NCBI GenBank assembly: GCA_965202675.1
Contig: OZ241842.1
Span: 1,550,001-1,614,000 of the forward strand
Direction: 5' to 3'
Source: CATQHD01 sp965202675
Lineage (GTDB): Bacteria; Actinomycetota; Acidimicrobiia; Spongiisociales; Spongiisociaceae
Length of the DNA: 64,000 bases
Below, piece after piece: positions 17,952-26,252 of the stretch (positions are counted from its first letter, which is position 1; each line of letters starts with the position of its first letter). The notes under the pieces are model-generated. The model was given only the letters and a program-made list of their open reading frames with translations, made no database searches and had not been told where the DNA came from. Position numbers and translations under genes: made by a program.

Positions 17952-18149
17952 CCACGCCGCCGAGGGACCGGACGGGCCCGGACCCGCCGCTTCGCCCCGC
18001 CGCCCCCGTGAAACGTCCAGGGCGCGTCAACACTTCTCTGGTTGACCGTTCACCGCGTCGCATGGCAGAATGATCAACAACACGATGGCGGAATACCTGC
18101 CGCCGCAACAACCATGCGCATCTTCGGAACCGCTCCCCCGGCCCGCGCG

Positions 18150-18400
18150 GCCCCTTTCTTCACCCGCCCCCGTCATCCGAGAACGCGAAAATCCGGCGCA
18201 CCGCCCCCGGCTGCGCCGGGCCCTGCCCCCGCCTCCACCGCCAGCCATCGGATCCTTTGTTCGAACAAGCCGCCCCGCACCGGGCGCCGGCGCCCGGCCT
18301 GACAAGGTTCCCATGATGACCGCCGCGCACTCCGGAACCCCGGCGGCGGTGTTTGTGTGTCAGCACCCACATAGTACCGCAAACCTATGACAAACCCAAT
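18150..18400 (-). ncRNA. F2-family promoter-bearing structured intergenic element, copy b
   Basis: On the minus strand a TTGGGT -35 (18394-18399), a 17-bp spacer and a TACTAT -10 (18371-18376) precede CACAAACACCGCCGCCGG. The 5' hairpin ACCGCCG...CGGCGGT follows, then a strong GGGCGCC/GGCGCCC stem. The 3' module has CCCGGC-GCA-GCCGGG and ends GATTTTCGCGTTCTCGG. It occupies the fdhD-mogA gap (17952-18472), where no gene is seen. A GC-rich tail continues to about 18100. Confidence 0.55.
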
Positions 18401-18472
18401 ACCCTCATCCCAGAACGTGAAAAATATCCTTGCCGGCGGCGGTCCCCTGCGTTGAGTGTATGAGCTGCCCGG

Positions 18473-18952
18473 CTAGCGGTGCTCGGTGTCGCCCGCCAGC
18501 AGCTGCAGGATGTGCGGGAGCAGGGGAGCCAGAGCGTCCATGCCCTCCTCCACCGCCTTGGGGCTGCCGGGCAGGTTGACCGCCAGGCACGAGCCGATCA
18601 CCCCCGCCGCCCCCCGCGACAACGCCGCCATTGGGGTGTGCCGCAGCCCCTCCGCCCGTATCAGCTCGGCCAGGCCGGGGGCGGGGCGGTCGATCAGGGC
18701 GGCGGTGGCTTCGGGCGTCACGTCCCGGGGGCCGAAGCCGGTGCCCCCGGTGGTGATTATCAGCGCACTGCGGTCCGCCAGGCCGGCCAGCAGATCCTGT
18801 ATCAGGTGACGCTCATCCGGCGTAACCCTCCGCTCGACCTCGAAACCCAGATCGGCCAGGCGCCGGGCGAGCACATCCCCGGACCGGTCCTCCCTGGTCC
18901 CATGGGCGACCCCGTCGCTCACTGTAACGGCGGCCGCGGCTAGTCCTTCCAC
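18473..18952 (-). CDS. mog: Molybdenum cofactor adenylyltransferase (MogA/MoaB family)
   Basis: The 159-residue protein has the MogA signature: AAVTVSDGVAHGTREDRSG at the N-terminus, LIITTGGTGFGPRDVTPEAT in the middle, and MAALSRGAAGVIGSCLAVNLPGSPKAVEE. It adenylates molybdopterin before molybdate insertion. The start is GTG at 18952. The nearby fdhD supports a molybdoenzyme role, though other Mo-cofactor genes must lie elsewhere. Confidence 0.9.
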   Translation of the reverse strand: MEGLAAAAVTVSDGVAHGTREDRSGDVLARRLADLGFEVERRVTPDERHLIQDLLAGLADRSALIITTGGTGFGPRDVTPEATAALIDRPAPGLAELIRAEGLRHTPMAALSRGAAGVIGSCLAVNLPGSPKAVEEGMDALAPLLPHILQLLAGDTEHR

Positions 18953-19068
18953 GACCGCAATGATAGGAGCGGCCTCTGCGGCGGCGCGCCGGAATATGCG
19001 GTTTCCTGAGCGATCCGCATCCCGATGAGGACTCGGCGCGGCGGGAGGGGCGGCTAACCTCCGGCGGC

Positions 19069-19851
19069 GTGTCCTGGATCCTGCTGACCAACGACGACGG
19101 GGTGGACAGCCCGGCTCTGGCGCCGTTCAGGGCCGCCCTGGAGAGGCTCGGAGAGGTGCGGACCGTGGTGCCGGACGGCGAGCGGAGCTGGATCGGCAAG
19201 GCCCTCACCCGGTTCGACCCCATCGAGGCAACCGAGGTGGAAAGGGGCGGCGCCGCCGTGGTTGCGGTGTCCGGATTCCCGGCCGATGCGGTACAGGTGG
19301 CCGCCTCCTACTTCGACACCTCGCCGGAGCTGGTCGTATCGGGGATCAACCTGGGCTACAACCACGGGGCCGGATACATCGCCTCGTCGGGCACGGTCGG
19401 CGCGGCCTTCGAGGGGTGGGAGCTGGGCATCCCGGCGGCGGCCTTCTCAGCGGGGTGCCGCGGGCGGTGGCACGAGTGGCACCGATACATGCATTCGGAC
19501 GAAGCCGCCCCGGCGTGGCGCCGCCTGGCCGGTCTGTGCACCGAGATCCTCGAAGACATCCGCTCGGTCGGGGTGCCGGGCGATGCGGTGAGCGTGAACC
19601 TCCCCTGGGAAGCGGACTCCTCCACCCCCCGCCGGGTGGTTCCCGCCGCCCGGGTCACCTACGGCCGGATACACCGCCGCCGGCCGGACGGAACCTTCGC
19701 CCACCAGTACCAGGAACTGTTCGACCCCGACCTGCTGGAGGGAACCGACATAGGCGCCAACCTGGACGGCGCAGTGTCCATCACCCCGCTGACGGCGGCA
19801 GCTTCTCCCCCCGTAGACGACAAGGTGCGGGCCGCCCTCGAACGCCCCTGA
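19069..19851 (+). CDS. surE: 5'/3'-nucleotidase SurE
   Basis: The 260-residue protein opens with ILLTNDDGVDSPAL (metal-binding Asp-Asp) and has VVPDGERSWIGKALT, SGFPADAVQVA and the conserved VSGINLGYNHGAGYIASSGTVGAAFEG, all hallmarks of SurE. It dephosphorylates nucleoside monophosphates. The start is GTG, chosen because the first strand begins immediately. It is divergent from mogA, and an F1 element follows its stop. Confidence 0.9.
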   Translation: MSWILLTNDDGVDSPALAPFRAALERLGEVRTVVPDGERSWIGKALTRFDPIEATEVERGGAAVVAVSGFPADAVQVAASYFDTSPELVVSGINLGYNHGAGYIASSGTVGAAFEGWELGIPAAAFSAGCRGRWHEWHRYMHSDEAAPAWRRLAGLCTEILEDIRSVGVPGDAVSVNLPWEADSSTPRRVVPAARVTYGRIHRRRPDGTFAHQYQELFDPDLLEGTDIGANLDGAVSITPLTAAASPPVDDKVRAALERP

Positions 19852-19870
19852 AATCCGATGTGCCTGGTAA

Positions 19871-20163
19871 ATCACGGAATGACAAAAAAATCCCGTCAAA
19901 TCCCCGACAAGGGTATTGACCTTGTCTCACCGATGCCGGATAATGAAGAAGCCGCAATCACCTCCGGTCGGCAGGTACCGCAGACCGAGACAGGGATCAT
20001 CTTCCGAACGCGACCCTGCCGGGTACTGACCGAACGCGTCCGGAAACTCGGTGGAGGCGGCGGGGGCCGGGCCCGCGAAGCGGGGAGCGGGGGGCGGTGT
20101 TTTTCGCGTTCTTGCCGTGGTCCGGGTTGGATGATAGGGGTTTGACCAGGGGTTCGGAGGATG
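19871..20163 (+). ncRNA. F1-family promoter-bearing structured intergenic element, copy A
   Basis: The copy begins ATCACGGAATGACAAAAAAA and carries a TTGACC -35 (19916-19921), an exact 17-bp spacer and a GATAAT -10 (19939-19944). The predicted RNA has CACCTCC-like sequence (here TCACCTCCGG), then CGGCAGG pairing with CCTGCCG across a conserved loop containing GACCGAGACAGGGATCATC. The 3' module has CCCGC-GAA-GCGGG and ends TTTTTCGCGTTCTTGCC, followed by the GGTTTGACCAGGGGTTCGG tail. There is no reading frame. It fills the surE/permease gap. Confidence 0.6.
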
Positions 20164-20217
20164 CCCGGTCAGGAATGCCTTCACTGTTTTCACGTTTTTA
20201 ACCGGTTTTGGGGGCCC

Positions 20218-22401
20218 TCAATATATGAGCCGGTGCAGCAGGCGGCGGCGCCAGGGGGCGGGGCGTTCGGCGGCGTGGACCACCAGCACCGTTCCCTCCA
20301 CCATGTCGCTGATCCGCTGGCTCAGCTCGGGGCCGATCCCGGCCCGGGAAGCTCCGATGATGACCAGGTCGACGCCCCGCTGCCGCCTCGACAGGACTTC
20401 GAGCAGGTCGTCGGAGGAATCGATGTCGCTGTAGGTGTCGATCCGGCTCATCTCCACGAGCTGGTCGTGGTAGTCCTGTATCGCTTTGCGCTGGGGTTCG
20501 GTGGCGTCCTCCTCCAGCACATGGAGCAGCCGGACTTCGGACTGCTCGATCACCCCGATGCGGTATGCGGCGTCTATCTTCGCCACGTCGTTGGGGCTGC
20601 CGGCGCCGAGGACGGTGATGGTGGAGACGTCGGCCATGGCGGAGTTGCCCAGCAGTATCACGTCGGATCGGACGTGGTCCTGGACCCAGGCCAGGTCGAA
20701 TCCCTCCCGGTGCCGCCCGCCCGCGTAACGGAACTCCCCCAGGATCAGGTCCACCGCATGCCGGTCGGCGTAATCGGCCAGAGCGTGGCGGGTGTCGTTG
20801 CCGCGGGGCCGCACGACGGCGATGTCCAGCCCCATCTCCTCGGCGATTTTCTTGGCGCCCACCCGGAAGGGGTCGTCGGGGCGGGGAAGGGTTTCACGGC
20901 GCCACCAGAAGCTCCCCCGGCGGAAGCGGTCCAGGCGGGCCAGGGTTATCCGCCCGTCCTCGGCCGTCAGCGCCTTGGCTATGCGGAGCAGGTCGCGGAG
21001 CCGGTTGTTGCTGGTGCCGGAGTCCACCGGTATTACCACATGATCCCGGCCCGGCGAGGAGAGGGCGTTGCGGGTGGTGGACACCAGCGGGCCGATGGAC
21101 CGAAGCCGCAGGGTGTCGAGCATGGCGCTCTCGTGGCTGGCCCTCGACCGTCCGAACAACCGGTACCAGGCCACCCCCGCCACCACGATGCCCAGCGAAC
21201 CGACCATCGATATCCAGCCCAGCTGGGTGAGGAGCACCAGGGAACCGCCGATTCCGAACACCTGGACCAACGGATACAGGGGGGCGCGGAAGGGCGGCCG
21301 GTACCAGGGGGGGTCGGACTCCCGGAAGGCGATCACCGAGAGGTGGATGAGGCAGAAAACCAGCACCTGGAAGGCCGAGGCCAGTTTGGCCAGCTCCAGC
21401 AGGGGAACGAACAGGATCAGCGCGATCATCACCGCCCCGGTGAGGGCGATGCTGACCAGGGGGGTGCCCGTCCGCTGGTAGATGTGGGCGAAGTACCTGG
21501 GCGCCAACCGGTTGCGGGCCATGGCGAAGGGGTAGCGGGAGGACGAGAGCAGCCCGGCGTTGGCCATCGACACGAGGGCCAGTACGGCGATGGCCGAGAT
21601 GAGCCCGCCGCCGAAACGCCCCATGACCGCCTCGGCGGCGGAAGCCACCGGCGCCGGATCGCCCGACAAGGCGGACAGGGGCAGGTTGCCCACGACCACC
21701 AACACGATGGCCGGGTAGAGCACCAGCATCAGGCTGACCGAAGCCAGCATCCCTCGGGGTAGCACCCGGGCCGGATCCTTGACCTCTTCGGACACCGAGG
21801 CCACCTTGGTCACCCCCGCATAGGACACGAACACCAGCCCGGTGGCCGACAGCAGCCCCCCGACGCCTTCCGAGAAGAAGGGGGTGAGGGCGGCGCCCTC
21901 CACGTTGCCCGACCCGACGGCCACGAAGACGCCCAGCACCGCCAGCACGCCGAAGACCACCACGGTCTGGAAGCCGCCCGACTGCTTGACACCCACCATG
22001 TTGACGGCGCACAGCGCCAGGGCCAGCACCGCCGCCACCGTCAGCATCGGCAGGTCCACGAAGTACCGCAGGTAGCCGCCCAGCCCCACCAGGGCGAAGG
22101 CCGACTTGAAAACCAGGGCGAACCACACCCCGAACCCGGCCACCGTGCCCACCAGGGGCCCCATCGCCCGGTCGATGAAGAAGTAGGCGCCGCCCGCCCT
22201 CGGCATAGCGGTGGCCAGCTCCGACTGGCTGACTGCCGCCGGCACCACCACCATCCCGGCGATGAGGTAGGCCAGCACCGCGGCCGGCCCGGCCACCTCG
22301 GCGGCCAATCCGGGCAGCACGAAGATGCCGCTTCCGATCATGGCGCCCAGGCTGACCGTGAACACGGCCGACAGGCCCAGGCTGCGCTGCAGTTCTACCA
22401 T
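20218..22401 (-). CDS. APC-family amino acid permease fused to C-terminal UspA-like domains
   Basis: The 727-residue protein has about 12 membrane segments in residues 1-430, beginning with the APC signature SLGAMIGSGIFVLPGLAAEVAGP and containing AGVTKVASVSEEVKDPARVLPRG. A soluble region of about 300 residues follows with two UspA-like folds (DHVVIPVDSGTSNN... and TITVLGAGSP... with VDLVIIGASRAGIG). The last repeats the Usp strand-helix pattern, but the GX2GX9G(S/T) nucleotide loop is incomplete. The start at 22401 was preferred because SLGLSAVFTVSLG follows directly. Substrate is probably a cationic or neutral amino acid; the Usp part may sense nucleotide or stress. Confidence 0.85.
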   Translation of the reverse strand: MVELQRSLGLSAVFTVSLGAMIGSGIFVLPGLAAEVAGPAAVLAYLIAGMVVVPAAVSQSELATAMPRAGGAYFFIDRAMGPLVGTVAGFGVWFALVFKSAFALVGLGGYLRYFVDLPMLTVAAVLALALCAVNMVGVKQSGGFQTVVVFGVLAVLGVFVAVGSGNVEGAALTPFFSEGVGGLLSATGLVFVSYAGVTKVASVSEEVKDPARVLPRGMLASVSLMLVLYPAIVLVVVGNLPLSALSGDPAPVASAAEAVMGRFGGGLISAIAVLALVSMANAGLLSSSRYPFAMARNRLAPRYFAHIYQRTGTPLVSIALTGAVMIALILFVPLLELAKLASAFQVLVFCLIHLSVIAFRESDPPWYRPPFRAPLYPLVQVFGIGGSLVLLTQLGWISMVGSLGIVVAGVAWYRLFGRSRASHESAMLDTLRLRSIGPLVSTTRNALSSPGRDHVVIPVDSGTSNNRLRDLLRIAKALTAEDGRITLARLDRFRRGSFWWRRETLPRPDDPFRVGAKKIAEEMGLDIAVVRPRGNDTRHALADYADRHAVDLILGEFRYAGGRHREGFDLAWVQDHVRSDVILLGNSAMADVSTITVLGAGSPNDVAKIDAAYRIGVIEQSEVRLLHVLEEDATEPQRKAIQDYHDQLVEMSRIDTYSDIDSSDDLLEVLSRRQRGVDLVIIGASRAGIGPELSQRISDMVEGTVLVVHAAERPAPWRRRLLHRLIY

Positions 22402-22521
22402 CGAAGACCTCGGGGGAGCAGGTTCAGGGCATCCTACGCGGATGCAGGCTTTCCGCCGTTTCGGGGGGCGGTCCCGGTCAGCGCCGACAGAGCGGCTCGA
22501 CAGGAGAAGCAATTATCCTCA

Positions 22522-23469
22522 TCAATGGCCGCCGTTGGCAAGGGCGGGGTCGTATATGGGTTTGTTCATAGGACGGGTTTTCAGAGTTCCGGCGTACAGT
22601 AGACGGACGCGCTCCCGGGCGATGTCTACGTATTCGGGGACGATATCGCATCCATAGGCGGCGCGGCCGTGCATGAGCGCCGCTATCACCGCCGATCCTA
22701 CGCCCATATAGGGATCGAGCACCGCGTCGTCCTCGTCGGTCATGGAGAGCACCAGCCTCTCCGCGAGCTCAACCGGGAATTGGCAGGGGTGGATGGTTTT
22801 CTCCGGATGGTTGCTCTTGACATTGGGGAACATCCACACGTCGCTGGGGTTCTTGCCTTTGGGGTTCCCGGACAGCTTGCCGGCGTTCGGACCTTTGAAG
22901 TGGCGCTTGCCCGGATATTTGGAAGGAACCCGGATCGGGTCCAGATGCCAGGTGTAGTCTTCGCCCTTGGTCCACCAGTTGATGGTTTCGTACCGCCCCG
23001 AAAGCCGCTTGGAGCAATGCAGACCGTGGCCGAAGTGCCAGACGATGCGGTTGCGGAGCTTCAGACCCAAGCCGCGGAAAATGGGGTAGAGAACGGTGTC
23101 CAAGGGGATGATCTCGCCGTTCTGAACGTAGTTTCCCACCTGCCAGCAGATCGAACCCTGCGGGTGGAGGAGCCGCACGCACTCCTCGATCACCGCCTCC
23201 TGCGCCTCCAGGTAGGAGTCCAGCGGCGCCCTGGATTCGTAGTCCTTGCCGAGGTTGTAGGGCGGCGAGGTGACTATCAGCTTCACGCCCCCCTCGGGCA
23301 GGCCCCGCATGAAGGACAGGTTGTCCTCGCAGGCCATGACCGGCGGCGGGCCCAGGCCCGGCGCGGCCCGGCGGCGGCCTTCCCGGTCTTCGAACAGCGG
23401 AAGGACCCGCCCCGCTTCCTTGTCCTGCACATCCGGCAGCGGCAGACCGTCCACGGTCGACTCCACCAT
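22522..23469 (-). CDS. Site-specific DNA methyltransferase (beta-type, N4-cytosine/N6-adenine)
   Basis: The 315-residue enzyme has catalytic motif IV as TSPPYNLGKDY at about residue 70, before the SAM-binding motif I region DPYMGVGSAVIAAL near residue 260. That order defines beta-class amino-methyltransferases. The HPCQFPVELAERLVLSMT segment is also typical. I chose the ATG at 23469, which has AAGGAAG upstream, over a TTG at 23496. No restriction enzyme gene is next to it, so it looks like an orphan methylase. Target sequence is unknown. Confidence 0.85.
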   Translation of the reverse strand: MVESTVDGLPLPDVQDKEAGRVLPLFEDREGRRRAAPGLGPPPVMACEDNLSFMRGLPEGGVKLIVTSPPYNLGKDYESRAPLDSYLEAQEAVIEECVRLLHPQGSICWQVGNYVQNGEIIPLDTVLYPIFRGLGLKLRNRIVWHFGHGLHCSKRLSGRYETINWWTKGEDYTWHLDPIRVPSKYPGKRHFKGPNAGKLSGNPKGKNPSDVWMFPNVKSNHPEKTIHPCQFPVELAERLVLSMTDEDDAVLDPYMGVGSAVIAALMHGRAAYGCDIVPEYVDIARERVRLLYAGTLKTRPMNKPIYDPALANGGH

Positions 23470-23575
23470 CAGGCTTCCTTTCTTCTCAGCCGTCAAGATA
23501 CCCGGCCCGTGCGACAGATTCCGGCCTCTGCGGCGGTGCGGGGCGAAGCCGCGGCGGCCCTATGACCATACGGGG

Positions 23576-25297
23576 TCAGACCGCCAGGTCGCGGCGGCGG
23601 AAGAACCGGGTCGCGGCCCAGAGGGCGGCGAGGGCGCCGAACAGGAGCAGCAGGTAGGAGGGTTGGAAGCCTTTGGCCAGGGGCGGTGCGTCTCCGAAGT
23701 ACCAGTAGAAGGGGGACAGCGCCCGCACCGGGGCCAGGGGGTCGGCCAGGGCGCCCAAGCCGTTCAGCAGGAAGGATACCAGCGCTGCCGCGGCTGTGAC
23801 CCGCATGGCGGGAAAGGACGATCCCGCCCGCGCCCAGATCACCATGGCCAGCCCGCCGAAGAACCAGCCCAGGAGCAGCAGGCCGGCGCCGGCGGCCGCG
23901 ATCCTGCCTGCGCCCAGGCCGGTGTTCCAGGCGGCGTCGCCCGCCAGGGCCGCCAGGGTGGGTATGAGCACCACCAGCAGAGCGGCCAGCGCGACCGCCG
24001 CCGCCTTGGAGGCGATCACCTTCCGGCGGTCGGCGGGGGCGGCCAGCAGCAGGTCGAGGGCGCCGGTTTGTTCTTCCCGCACCAGGGCCGTCGAGACCCC
24101 CCGGGCGGCGAAGAGGATCACCGCCAGCGGGCCGATCGTCTGGTAGGTGCGGGAGGAGAGGAACCCGGCGGCGGTGACCAGGGATTGGGGGTCGGTGATC
24201 CCGAACATGGCCAGCGCCTCCCTGGGCAGGGCGGTGACGAGGCCTTCCAGCGCCGCCGCGTCCCGGGCGAGGGGCGGCCAGGCGGCAAACATGACCAGCG
24301 TCAGCAGGGCCAGGCCCGACCCCCAGATCCAGACGGAGCGGCGGCGGTCCCACAGGGTCTTGCCGAACACGCCGGACAGCAGCCGGGCGGCCCGGGGGCG
24401 GCGGCGCGCCCGTCGGAGGATCGGGGGCGGCCGGAGCAGCCGCAGGAGGGCGCGCCGGTAGAACCTCCCTTCGACGGCTGCCCCGGTCAACACCGTGCCG
24501 GCGGCGATGTCGCGTCGGCGGAAGATCCATACGGCGGCGCCGGCCGCCGCGCCCGCCGAAGCCAGGAGCCACAGATGCCCGGCGCCCCACCCTCCGAGCA
24601 GGGGGTTGGGATCCAGATACCAGGAGAAGGGGCTCACTGCGGCCGGGGCCTCCAGCCATGGAAAGAGGCCGGCGAAACTGCTGATGAACCAGGCCGTCAC
24701 CGCCAGCAGACCCGCCCCGGAGGCGGCCGCCGCCGGACGGCCCGCGACCGCCCATACCAGCAGGGCAACCGCCCCGTACAGCAACCCCAGCAGCCACAGC
24801 GAAGCGCCCGCCGCGATCACCCCCGTCACCCGCAGGCCCATCCCGGAGGCGGCGCCGGCGGCCAGGAGGGCAACGGTCATGACCCCGACCATCGCCAGCG
24901 ACGCCAGCGCCGGGCCTCCGGCCTTCTCCCAGAACACCCGGGTGCGGGAAACCGGAGCGGAGAGCAGCATGTCCATCAGGCCGTCCCGCTCCTCGGCCGC
25001 CGCCTCGGAAACCACCGCGCCGATGACGAAGATAAGCAGCAGGAGCGGCGCGAACAGGTAATACAGGTAGGCGTACATGAACCCGGCGCCGGTCAGGTAG
25101 GTGGCCGGGTCGATCCCGAAGGCGGCCATGAGCTCGGGGGGGAAGTTGTCCAGGAAGCCGGCGAAGGCCTCTGAGTCCCGTAGGAGGGGGAACAGCACCC
25201 CCAGCCAGGCGATCATGGCCGCCAGGCCGAGGCTGTTCCACGCCAGGGACCGCCGGCGGTCGAGGAGGCTCTTGGCCAGGATGGGGGCGGCGCCCAC
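23576..25297 (-). CDS. ABC-2 type exporter permease with duplicated halves
   Basis: The 573-residue membrane protein (about 12 helices) appears to be two homologous units. Each starts with a KxLxDRRRSxxW segment (residues 9-20 and about 313-325), has a FGI-P-TGAGF / FGI-PQSLVTAAGF motif, a conserved acidic EERDGLMDMLLSAPVSR / EEQTGALDLLLAAPADRR loop, a SPFSWYL / SPFYWYF motif and ends with WIFRRRDIA / FFRRRDLAV. It starts with GTG 2 bp after the ATPase stop. The pair probably exports a drug, lipid or peptide. Confidence 0.85.
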   Translation of the reverse strand: MGAAPILAKSLLDRRRSLAWNSLGLAAMIAWLGVLFPLLRDSEAFAGFLDNFPPELMAAFGIDPATYLTGAGFMYAYLYYLFAPLLLLIFVIGAVVSEAAAEERDGLMDMLLSAPVSRTRVFWEKAGGPALASLAMVGVMTVALLAAGAASGMGLRVTGVIAAGASLWLLGLLYGAVALLVWAVAGRPAAAASGAGLLAVTAWFISSFAGLFPWLEAPAAVSPFSWYLDPNPLLGGWGAGHLWLLASAGAAAGAAVWIFRRRDIAAGTVLTGAAVEGRFYRRALLRLLRPPPILRRARRRPRAARLLSGVFGKTLWDRRRSVWIWGSGLALLTLVMFAAWPPLARDAAALEGLVTALPREALAMFGITDPQSLVTAAGFLSSRTYQTIGPLAVILFAARGVSTALVREEQTGALDLLLAAPADRRKVIASKAAAVALAALLVVLIPTLAALAGDAAWNTGLGAGRIAAAGAGLLLLGWFFGGLAMVIWARAGSSFPAMRVTAAAALVSFLLNGLGALADPLAPVRALSPFYWYFGDAPPLAKGFQPSYLLLLFGALAALWAATRFFRRRDLAV

Positions 25298-25299
25298 GG

Positions 25300-26223
25300 T
25301 CAGGCCCCGGCCGCCGGGGCGGCCCCCGCCCCGCCGCCCTCCTCGTAATAGGCGAAGAAGACCTCGTCGAGGTCGGCCTGTTCGGAGGAGACCGTCCGCA
25401 CCTCCCAGGCGGCCGCCGCCTTGACGGCCGCATCGTGCGGCCCGGCCACGCTCAGCCGCAGCAGGCGGCCCCCTTTGCGCACCTCGACCGAGCCGACGCC
25501 TTCGACGTCTGCGAAGACGGCCGGATCGACCGGGGACGCGAACTCGATCGACAGGGTGGACCGCACCCTGGACCGGAAACCTTCGAGGCCGTCCACGGCG
25601 ACGAGCCGCCCGCCGCGGACGATCCCCACCCGGTCGGCCACCCGCTCCACCTCGGGCAGGTTGTGGGACGACAGGAAAACCGTCCGCCCTTCCCGGCGCG
25701 CCTCGGCCACCAGGCGGCCGAACTCGTGCTGGCCGAGCGGATCGAGGCCGGAGGTGGGCTCGTCGAGGATCAGCAGCTCCGGCTCATGCATGAAGGCGTT
25801 GACCAGGCCCACCTTCTGGCGGTTGCCCTTCGAGTATTCCCTGACCGGCCGGTCGAGGTCGAGGCCGAAACGCTCGGCCAGGCGGGCGGTGGCCGCAGCC
25901 GCGTCGACGCCGCGCAGCCGGCTGAAATACAGCAGGAACTCCCGCCCGGTCATCGAGGGGTACACCGCCAGCTCCCCCGGCAGGTAACCGACCCGGCGGC
26001 GGATGGCCGGCGAGTCTTCCCCGATGTCCAGACCGAACACCGCGCCGCTCCCCCGCGTGGGGCGGATGAGGTCGAGCAACAGGCGGATGGTGGTGGTCTT
26101 GCCCGCCCCGTTGGGGCCGATGAACCCGAACACCTCGCCCGCCTCGACCGACAGGTCCAGGTCGACGACGCCGGCCGTCTCCCCGTAGTACTTGGTGAGG
26201 CCGTGGGTTTCGATCACCCGCAC
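25300..26223 (-). CDS. ABC-2 type exporter ATP-binding protein
   Basis: The 307-residue ATPase has Walker A GPNGAGKTTT, Q-loop VGYLPGELAVYPSMTG, signature EYSKGNRQKVGLV (LSGGQ replaced by YSKGN, as is common in this DrrA/CcmA-like class), Walker B LLILDEPTSGLDP and H-loop SSHNLPEVER. A C-terminal domain of about 80 residues follows. The GTG at 26223 lies about 9 bp after GGAAGG. It is translationally linked with the ABC-2 permease. Confidence 0.87.
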   Translation of the reverse strand: MRVIETHGLTKYYGETAGVVDLDLSVEAGEVFGFIGPNGAGKTTTIRLLLDLIRPTRGSGAVFGLDIGEDSPAIRRRVGYLPGELAVYPSMTGREFLLYFSRLRGVDAAAATARLAERFGLDLDRPVREYSKGNRQKVGLVNAFMHEPELLILDEPTSGLDPLGQHEFGRLVAEARREGRTVFLSSHNLPEVERVADRVGIVRGGRLVAVDGLEGFRSRVRSTLSIEFASPVDPAVFADVEGVGSVEVRKGGRLLRLSVAGPHDAAVKAAAAWEVRTVSSEQADLDEVFFAYYEEGGGAGAAPAAGA

Positions 26224-26252
26224 CGCTGCGCCCTTCCGCCGCCGAACCCGGG

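Noticed and set aside
20140..20160. TTGACC in the F1/F2 tail motif as a second promoter
   Set aside because: No -10 box stands at 15-19 bp in any copy; only the upstream TTGAC(C/T)-17-GATAAT is consistent.
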